Shown piece after piece: positions 1 through 4,463 of a DNA stretch of 7,321 bases; position 1 is the first letter of the stretch, and each line of letters begins with the position of its first letter. Under the pieces are notes generated by a model. That model worked only from the letters and a program-made list of their open reading frames with translations. It did not search any database and was not told where the DNA came from. A program made the position numbers and the translations under genes. This DNA is from Spirochaetaceae bacterium (lineage in GTDB: Bacteria; Spirochaetota; Spirochaetia; Treponematales; Treponemataceae), in assembly GCA_031285525.1 (NCBI GenBank), contig JAITWB010000131.1, positions 1 to 7,321 on the forward strand. Direction: 5' to 3'.

Positions 1-1068
1 CTCCCTACCCTCTTCGAGTTGTATTTCGGCGTTAGAGAGACGGGTTTCGCCGTCGATGATTTCCTGCCTGCCGTCGTTCAGTTTGGCTCGGGCGGCGGCG
101 AGTTCCTTTTCTGCGTCCGCTTTAGCGGTGTTGTATTCAGTCTCTCCTTCGTTAATGAGGGATTCCGCTTCGGAGACGATTTCGTCATACCGGAGTTGTG
201 AGCGTTCTTCGCCGAGGGGTTCCAGTAGCTTGACAGCTTCCGAGACGAGGTTGTCGTAGTCGGCGGAGAAGGCTCCGGCGGAGCGCTCTCCGCTGGAAAA
301 TGCACCAACTGAAGAGCTTCCTTTGAGGAGGACGTTGAGGTCTGTGTAGGCTTCAAGGGCATAGGCTTCAGAAGGAACGTACATAACGGCGGCGAGGCGG
401 CCGTTGCCGATGAAGCTCGGTTCCCGTTCGTTGGAGAAGTAGAGGGGGCTTTTGACGATGCCGGTGACGGTGTATTCCATGACGCTGTAGATATCGGCGA
501 AGGTGTCATAGTCCCGGTTGTCCGGAGAGATGGTGAGTGCCGTGCCAGGTTCTAACGGGACGATGTAGCCGCCGCTTTGCTGGATCACACATTCGTTGGG
601 AGATTCCGGCAGGCGGCCTTCGATGAGTTCGATTTTATTGAGGAAGGGTTGGACGTTGTCTGTGTTGAGCGGTTCAGTGTTGCTCAATTCAGTCCTGAGC
701 CGATCAAGGGGGACGCCGTAGATGCGGGTGACCAGGAGTTCTCCGCCGTTGACCTGTACCAGTGCGTCGGTTACAGAGGCGGGCATGACCTGTTGGACTT
801 CTTCGAGGGAGGCGACGGCGGCTATGTCAGCGTCGGTGAGTCCCATGGTTGCCTTGATGAAGATGTCGGACATATTTGTGTCTTCGTAGTAGGTTCCTAC
901 AGAGGCCTTCATGTCAGGGGTGGTGGCGAGGAGTCCTGCGAGAAAGCCGACTCCGAGAGCGACTATTCCGAAGATGGCGACGAATCGGCCGAAGCTTCGT
1001 TTTATCTCTCTGATGATAGTTTTAAGGTATATCTTTCCAAAGCCGAGGAGTTTTCTTCTTGCCGCCAT
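1..1068 (-). CDS. Large FtsX/MacB-type ABC transporter permease, N-terminal 356 residues (3' end outside the window)
   Basis: The minus-strand frame stays open from the ATG at 1068 to the window edge, so this is a partial gene. A basic N-terminus (MAARRK) precedes one clear membrane segment at about residues 28-49. Next comes a periplasmic region (about 50-250) of the MacB_PCD kind, with 'LLVTRIYGVP' and 'EGRLPESPNECVI'. From about residue 270 the chain becomes an Ala/Glu/Lys/Leu-rich coiled coil ('AKADAEKELAAARAKLNDG', 'AEIQLEEGRE'). This order (one helix, extracytoplasmic domain, long coiled coil) is typical of the very large permeases, about 1000 residues, whose FtsX membrane domains come later. 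It should be the membrane partner of the ATPase encoded directly upstream, exporting or extruding an unknown substrate. The ATPase TAA (1071-1069) touches this ATG with no gap, and only a weak AAAAGG lies about 12 nt upstream, so translation is probably coupled. Leucine is CTC in about 26 of 37 cases, unlike the other genes here. Confidence 0.88.
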   Translation of the reverse strand, partial: MAARRKLLGFGKIYLKTIIREIKRSFGRFVAIFGIVALGVGFLAGLLATTPDMKASVGTYYEDTNMSDIFIKATMGLTDADIAAVASLEEVQQVMPASVTDALVQVNGGELLVTRIYGVPLDRLRTELSNTEPLNTDNVQPFLNKIELIEGRLPESPNECVIQQSGGYIVPLEPGTALTISPDNRDYDTFADIYSVMEYTVTGIVKSPLYFSNEREPSFIGNGRLAAVMYVPSEAYALEAYTDLNVLLKGSSSVGAFSSGERSAGAFSADYDNLVSEAVKLLEPLGEERSQLRYDEIVSEAESLINEGETEYNTAKADAEKELAAARAKLNDGRQEIIDGETRLSNAEIQLEEGRE

Positions 1069-1770
1069 TTACCATTCAACCTTTTCGACAGGCAGGGGAT
1101 TGGGATTTTCTTTCATTCCCGCAATTTCTCCGTTTTTTACGTGGATGATTCTATCCGCCATGTCGGCTATGGCAAGGTTGTGTGTGATAAGGATGACGGT
1201 TTTTCCGGTTTTGCGGCAGCTGTCTTGTAAAAGTTTGAGTACCTGCTTTCCGGTGTTGTAGTCCAGTGCTCCGGTGGGTTCGTCGCAGAGGAGTATTTTG
1301 GGGTTCTTTGCGAGGGCGCGGGCGATGGAGACCCGCTGCTGTTCACCGCCTGAGAGCTGGGCGGGGAAGTTGTACATTCGCTCCGAGAGTCCTACAGAGG
1401 CGAGTATTTCTTTAGGGTCGTAGGGGTCTCGGCATATTTCCGAGGCGAGTTCGACGTTTTCGATGGCGGTGAGGTTTTGTATGAGGTTGTAGAACTGAAA
1501 AACGAATCCTACGTCGTAGCGCCGGTAGTCGGTGAGTTTTTTTTCGCTCAGGCCGCTGATTTCACAGCCGTCGAGGATGATCTTGCCGCTGTCGCAGGAG
1601 TCCATTCCGCCGAGCATGTTGAGTAGAGTGGTTTTGCCTGCGCCGCTGGGTCCGACGATGACGCAGAATTCACTTTTTTCTATCTGAAAGTTCATGTTGT
1701 TGGCTGCGGCTATCCGGTTTTCACCCATCCGATAATACTTGCAAACGTCCTGAAATGCTACATAGCTCAT
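1069..1770 (-). CDS. ABC transporter ATP-binding protein, MacB/LolD-like
   Basis: This is a complete 233-residue nucleotide-binding subunit with every expected motif: Walker A at residues 40-48 (GPSGAGKTT), Q-loop Q92 in 'FVFQFYN', ABC signature at 139-145 (LSGGEQQ), Walker B at 159-164 ending in D163-E164, D-loop 'GALD', and switch H197 in 'ITHN'. The string 'PTGALD' and the overall length fit the MacB/LolD/FtsE-like group, which powers mechanotransmission-type permeases. It should act at the cytoplasmic face with the permease that starts immediately after its stop. The ATG at 1770 is chosen because the conserved beta strand '[11 protein letters not shown]' begins at residue 3, and the upstream frame has no better start. 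There is no Shine-Dalgarno upstream, and the mRNA there is pyrimidine-rich. A promoter-like element ends about 7 nt before the ATG. Codon choice (many CTC, TAC, GAC) matches the permease. The substrate cannot be told from sequence; antimicrobial peptide, macrolide-like or lipoprotein export are all possible. Confidence 0.95.
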   Translation of the reverse strand: MSYVAFQDVCKYYRMGENRIAAANNMNFQIEKSEFCVIVGPSGAGKTTLLNMLGGMDSCDSGKIILDGCEISGLSEKKLTDYRRYDVGFVFQFYNLIQNLTAIENVELASEICRDPYDPKEILASVGLSERMYNFPAQLSGGEQQRVSIARALAKNPKILLCDEPTGALDYNTGKQVLKLLQDSCRKTGKTVILITHNLAIADMADRIIHVKNGEIAGMKENPNPLPVEKVEW

Positions 1771-1776
1771 GTCATT

Positions 1777-1805
1777 ATAATAATAGGTTAGAGGAGGCGT
1801 TGCAA
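1777..1805 (-). promoter_or_regulatory. Candidate sigma-70 promoter for the ABC cassette, possibly giving a leaderless mRNA
   Basis: On the minus strand, TTGCAA (1805-1800, 4 of 6 to consensus) is followed after exactly 17 bp by TATTAT (1782-1777, 5 of 6). A start 7 nt beyond the -10 box falls at about 1770, the A of the ATPase ATG. The absence of any Shine-Dalgarno before this ATG agrees with leaderless translation. An overlapping TATAAT at 1779-1774 is a perfect -10 hexamer but has a 20 bp spacer to the same -35. Confidence 0.5.
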
Positions 1806-1840
1806 GAGAGCAGAGAGAAAGGAGCAGGGAGCAAAGGGGG
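1791..1840 (-). other. Polypyrimidine (C-rich, G-poor) tract downstream of galM, possible Rho loading site
   Basis: By hand count, the 50 minus-strand bases here are 25 C, 18 T, 5 G and 2 A. Such C-over-G, unstructured RNA just past a stop codon resembles a Rho utilisation site. It would end galM transcription before the ABC cassette on the same strand. The same bases overlap the candidate ABC promoter. No pure T-run is present, so ordinary intrinsic termination is not obvious. Confidence 0.4.
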
Positions 1841-1863
1841 GAGAATTCCTCTCTTCCTCCCTG
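1825..1863 (-). terminator. Inverted repeat after galM, weak terminator candidate
   Basis: CAGGGAG (minus strand, 1863-1857) pairs perfectly with CTCCCTG (1831-1825), giving a 7 bp stem enclosing 25 nt that start 5 nt after the galM stop. The loop holds a smaller fold around GAATTC. The sequence beyond the stem is mixed CTCCTTTCTCTC, not a T-run, so as an intrinsic terminator it is poor. It may instead act together with the pyrimidine tract that follows. Confidence 0.3.
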
Positions 1864-1867
1864 AGAT

Positions 1868-2905
1868 CTACCAGCTAAACCCGTATACTGTCACCGCTTC
1901 CAACACTTCTCCTGCGTGGAGGATGCTGTCGGGGAATTCCGGCTTGTTGGGAGCGTCGGGGAACTGCTGGGTCTCAAGACAGAAACCGCCTTGTTTCTCA
2001 TAGGGGACTCCCAGTTTTCCAACAATACCGCTAAGGTAGTTGCCTGTATAGAACTGCACACCCGGCTGGTTTGTGGCGGCTATCATGCGCCGTCCGGAGA
2101 CAGGCTCATGGACGTTGGCGCAGACGGAGAGCTTACCCTTGGATCTGTTCACCACAAAACACTCGTCATAACCCCCTGCCGGAGTTTGGGCGATATCCTG
2201 TCCGATGGTCTTTGGGGTGCGAAAATCCCAGGCAGTGCCTTCTACGGGGAGGAGTTTTCCCGTAGGAATCCAGTTCTCATCGACCTCCAGGGTGGAGTCG
2301 CAGTTAAGGGAGATCTCGTGATCCAGAATAGTACCCCGTCCCGAGCCGCGAAGGTTAAAATAGCTGTGGTTCGTCAGATTTACTGGCGTATCCCGGTCGG
2401 TCTTCGCACGGTAATGCATCTCGATCTCGTTATGCTTGTTAAGGAGATAGGTTACTTCCATGGTAAGGTTTCCCGGAAAGCCCTGGTCGCCGTTTTCACT
2501 AAGCAGAGAAAACCTGACTCCAGCTGAGTCCTTGGTCTCCACCAGTTCCGGTTCCCACAACCGGGCATCGTATCCCGACCAGCCGCTGTGGAGGGTATGC
2601 TTTCCTTCTATATTTTTATCCAAAGAATAGGTTTTACCGTTAAGATTGAACTCTGCATTTCCGATTCTATTAGCAAAGCGTCCTACAATACATCCGAAAT
2701 TGGAACGGTTGTTTACATAGCCCTCCAGAGTGGAGAAACCGAGGGTTATATCGTCTTTCCGTCCGCTCCGGGAGGGAAGAATGATGCTTGTAATAGTACA
2801 GCCGAAATTGGTTACCGAAAAGGACATGTCACTGTTTGAAATGGTAAAGAGGCGGACTTTCTCGCCTCCCGAGAGTACGCCGAAGAGACGCTCTTTTATT
2901 TTCAC
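1868..2905 (-). CDS. galM: Aldose 1-epimerase (galactose mutarotase)
   Basis: A 345-residue cytoplasmic enzyme that interconverts alpha and beta anomers of galactose and glucose, feeding the Leloir pathway. The family signatures are complete: 'GRFANRI' (R77, R80), 'HTLHSG' (H103, H106), 'NLTNHSYFNL' with H180 as the expected general acid, 'GGYDE' (D247), and 'LETQQFPD' with E311 as the expected catalytic base. Length fits the usual 340 or so. The GTG at 2905-2903 is taken as the start because AGGAGG lies 6 nt upstream. The in-frame ATG at 2956 would add 17 residues with no family match and would place that ribosome site inside the gene. No other galactose gene is in the window, so it appears to be a lone gene. 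It is transcribed divergently from the J-domain gene and followed by a pyrimidine-rich, possibly terminating, gap. One small variation: 'LHSGW' stands where many members have 'LHGG'. Confidence 0.95.
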   Translation of the reverse strand: MKIKERLFGVLSGGEKVRLFTISNSDMSFSVTNFGCTITSIILPSRSGRKDDITLGFSTLEGYVNNRSNFGCIVGRFANRIGNAEFNLNGKTYSLDKNIEGKHTLHSGWSGYDARLWEPELVETKDSAGVRFSLLSENGDQGFPGNLTMEVTYLLNKHNEIEMHYRAKTDRDTPVNLTNHSYFNLRGSGRGTILDHEISLNCDSTLEVDENWIPTGKLLPVEGTAWDFRTPKTIGQDIAQTPAGGYDECFVVNRSKGKLSVCANVHEPVSGRRMIAATNQPGVQFYTGNYLSGIVGKLGVPYEKQGGFCLETQQFPDAPNKPEFPDSILHAGEVLEAVTVYGFSW

Positions 2906-2911
2906 GGGAAA

Positions 2912-2917
2912 CCTCCT
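2912..2917 (-). promoter_or_regulatory. Strong ribosome binding site fixing the GTG start of galM
   Basis: A perfect AGGAGG on the minus strand sits 6 nt before GTG 2905. It decides the start against the upstream in-frame ATG at 2956. The 102 bp divergent region 2906-3007 otherwise shows only a possible TATCAT (2942-2937) as a -10 for galM, with no good -35. Confidence 0.85.
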
Positions 2918-2958
2918 AAGAATACAGCAGGTTTCTATGATACATCGGAATTTCAATA

Positions 2959-2987
2959 TTGCATAGAGGTGTAATACGGTATATAGT
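2959..2987 (+). promoter_or_regulatory. Candidate promoter for the J-domain gene
   Basis: TTGCAT (2959-2964, 3 of 6 to consensus) is followed after 17 bp by TATAGT (2982-2987, 5 of 6). A start near 2994 would leave a leader of only about 14 nt, just enough for the ribosome site at 2995. A short palindrome, ATAC-G-GTAT (2974-2982), overlaps the spacer and the -10 box and could be a small operator, although it may be chance. Confidence 0.4.
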
Positions 2988-2994
2988 GTGGTGC

Positions 2995-2999
2995 AGGAG
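2995..2999 (+). promoter_or_regulatory. Ribosome binding site deciding the GTG start of the J-domain gene
   Basis: AGGAG lies 8 nt before GTG 3008. The alternative ATG at 3017, three codons later, would be 17 nt away, which is too far. GTG is therefore preferred. Confidence 0.7.
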
Positions 3000-3007
3000 A
3001 TACGTTT

Positions 3008-3502
3008 GTGAACAGTATGTTTGACCGCCTCGGTTCGATACTCCGCTCATATCTCGATGATGATGGACAGGATATTTTTTCCAACGGGAAATCCCATGGC
3101 AGAAGTCCGGATCCTGACTATCAGGCAGCTTATGACGAACTGAATGATTATCTGAACGATGAAGATGAAGGCGATAGATTTACCTCCTACAACCGCTTTG
3201 AGAACAAAGAACGGAAGGCAGGAAATACCCAACAGAAGACTCCTCCCCGGCAGCCGAAGGATACGAATACTCGTGACAAGGTGCCTACAGAGTTGTACAG
3301 GGATTTTATACGGCTGGGACTCAAACCCGGAGCGTCTCTGGAGCACTGTAAAAAAGCCCATAAGAATCTTTTAAAACAACATCATCCGGACAAACACGCC
3401 GGCAACCCCTTTACGCTCAACCGGGCAACAGAGATGTCCTCATCGATAAACGCTTCTTTTCAGCGTATTTCATACTGGTACAAAACAGGCAGGGTAGAAT
3501 AG
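3008..3502 (+). CDS. Small J-domain protein (DnaJ-like co-chaperone, C-terminal J-domain)
   Basis: A 164-residue cytoplasmic protein. The last 70 or so residues form a J-domain: helix II is 'LEHCKKAHKNLLKQHH', the invariant HPD is H126-P127-D128, and the following helix III contains 'INASFQRISYWYKTG'. The HPD loop is known to stimulate the ATPase of DnaK (Hsp70), so this should recruit DnaK to a particular client. There is no Gly/Phe linker, zinc finger or substrate domain, so it is a class C (type III) J-protein and not DnaJ itself. The N-terminal 90 residues start with a possible amphipathic helix ('MFDRLGSILRSYL') and continue as an acidic, then basic and polar, probably disordered stretch ('DELNDYLNDEDEGD', 'QQKTPPRQPK'). 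It is the only plus-strand gene, divergent from galM, and ends 4 bp from the stop of the convergent secreted-protein gene. Its client is unknown. Confidence 0.85.
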   Translation: MNSMFDRLGSILRSYLDDDGQDIFSNGKSHGRSPDPDYQAAYDELNDYLNDEDEGDRFTSYNRFENKERKAGNTQQKTPPRQPKDTNTRDKVPTELYRDFIRLGLKPGASLEHCKKAHKNLLKQHHPDKHAGNPFTLNRATEMSSSINASFQRISYWYKTGRVE

Positions 3503-3508
3503 CCTGTT
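3484..3508. terminator. Hairpin shared by two convergent genes, probable bidirectional terminator
   Basis: AACAGGC (3484-3490) and GCCTGTT (3502-3508) form a perfect 7 bp stem with an 11 nt loop. On the minus strand the stem runs into GTTTTG, and on the plus strand into GTTATTTG, so both T-tracts are short. The stem touches both stop codons: TAG 3500-3502 of the J-domain gene and TAA 3509-3507 of the secreted-protein gene. Position and symmetry support a two-way terminator; the short T-runs suggest modest strength. Confidence 0.6.
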
Positions 3509-4463
3509 ATTTGTCCCAGGGAAATTTAAGATCCATGAATTCCAGCGGCGGCTTCCGTGAGGGACGGCGCATTGCGTTATGGGATTTGATTTCGGTGTCC
3601 AGATCTGTTATGGGAGAGCGGCTTATCCATGGTTCTGCGAAGGTGAGTATGCTGCCGTCGGCGGAGAGATGAAACCGGAGAGTTCCCTGGTTTTCGTTAT
3701 CGAGTACAAGAGTATCTCCGCTTAGGTGATAGGCGGTTTTTTCGGGGTTGCGGACTAGAATGCCCCTGCCGGTGGTACAGATGTAGGTACGACCGGCAAG
3801 ACGTATGAATTTGCTGACCTCATATTCGTTTCCACTATCCATGATGAAAGCAATATCCTCAGGGTTATACTCCATATCCGTAAGCCAGTAGCGTATGCGG
3901 TACATATGCTCTTCGGTAAAATAGTATCCGTAAATCTCTTTGCTGTACTGAGGAGCTTCGATCATTACCGCATTTGCGTTTCCCCCTGCCCGCCAGAAGC
4001 CTGAAAAGGGGAATTCCGCTGCAGAACGTACTCCTAAAGAAGATGGAGTATTCCGTACAAGAAAGTCGAGGTAGAGTTCATCATTTCCGATATAGATTGG
4101 TATCACCGAAGGCTCTTTACTGTCGGGATAGGTGACGGTTAATTCACCGGAAGTATCTGCTCCGGTATCACCTGCAGCTTCGTCCGGAGTATAGCTCCAA
4201 CTGTAGCCTGGGAGTTCATCGTAGTACCAGCCGTACCAGGTTTTAAAAACAAAGGTAAGCGCCCCGGAAGAAGCGACATCTCTTGAGACATTCCCTGAGG
4301 GGACTTCGACTTCGGTAAAGCGGATGATACGGGTTCGGTTCTCCCAGATACCCGCAAGAGGAGAGGAAGCCGTCTGACCTTCGAGGGGGAGCGGCCGGAG
4401 CGAGGAATACATATGGAAAAGAAACAGCACTGTTAGGGGAAGATTCGGTTTGCGGACATTCAT
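3507..4463 (-). CDS. Secreted beta-rich protein of unknown function, coupled to the hybrid kinase
   Basis: A 318-residue protein I do not recognise. The N-terminus (MNVRKPN, then hydrophobic 'LPLTVLFLF') reads as a signal peptide with likely cleavage after 'EGQTA' near residue 32. No lipobox cysteine is present; the only Cys is residue 229. The mature part is rich in Tyr, Trp, Gly and beta-prone stretches. Two places look alike: 'LAGIWENRTRIIRF' (residues 36-49) leading to 'WYGWYYDELPGY' (76-87), and 'FSGFWRAGG' (153-161) leading to 'EIYGYYF' (176-182). This suggests two related beta modules. A third strand-rich stretch ('TLVLDNENQGTLRFHLSADG') follows at 251-270. The end is basic and polar, finishing 'LKFPWDK'. 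The ATG at 4463 is chosen because AGGAAG precedes it and it forms ATGA with the kinase stop; the ATG at 4487 lies inside the kinase gene with no added match. The coupling suggests a periplasmic or surface role alongside the kinase, but that is inference. Confidence 0.75.
   Translation of the reverse strand: MNVRKPNLPLTVLFLFHMYSSLRPLPLEGQTASSPLAGIWENRTRIIRFTEVEVPSGNVSRDVASSGALTFVFKTWYGWYYDELPGYSWSYTPDEAAGDTGADTSGELTVTYPDSKEPSVIPIYIGNDELYLDFLVRNTPSSLGVRSAAEFPFSGFWRAGGNANAVMIEAPQYSKEIYGYYFTEEHMYRIRYWLTDMEYNPEDIAFIMDSGNEYEVSKFIRLAGRTYICTTGRGILVRNPEKTAYHLSGDTLVLDNENQGTLRFHLSADGSILTFAEPWISRSPITDLDTEIKSHNAMRRPSRKPPLEFMDLKFPWDK

Noticed and set aside
78..509. A 143-codon minus-strand frame
   Set aside because: It is the permease DNA read one frame off, rich in Ser, Thr and Pro, with no domain. 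The correct frame continues the conserved periplasmic domain.
577..1230. A 217-codon open frame on the plus strand
   Set aside because: It lies antisense to the permease and ATPase, whose motifs are unmistakable. Its own translation is Asp/Gly/Phe-rich with no family match, as expected of a shadow of C-ending codons.
1791..1797. GAGGAGG on the plus strand as a ribosome site for a plus-strand gene
   Set aside because: No coding frame with protein-like content follows; the DNA downstream is antisense to galM. It is part of the purine tract.
1916..2527. A 203-codon plus-strand open frame
   Set aside because: It is antisense to the catalytic region of galM and shows no family match.
2974..2982. 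ATAC-G-GTAT palindrome as an operator
   Set aside because: Four-base arms are too short to support an independent operator call in a 102 bp AT-rich region. It is mentioned only with the promoter.
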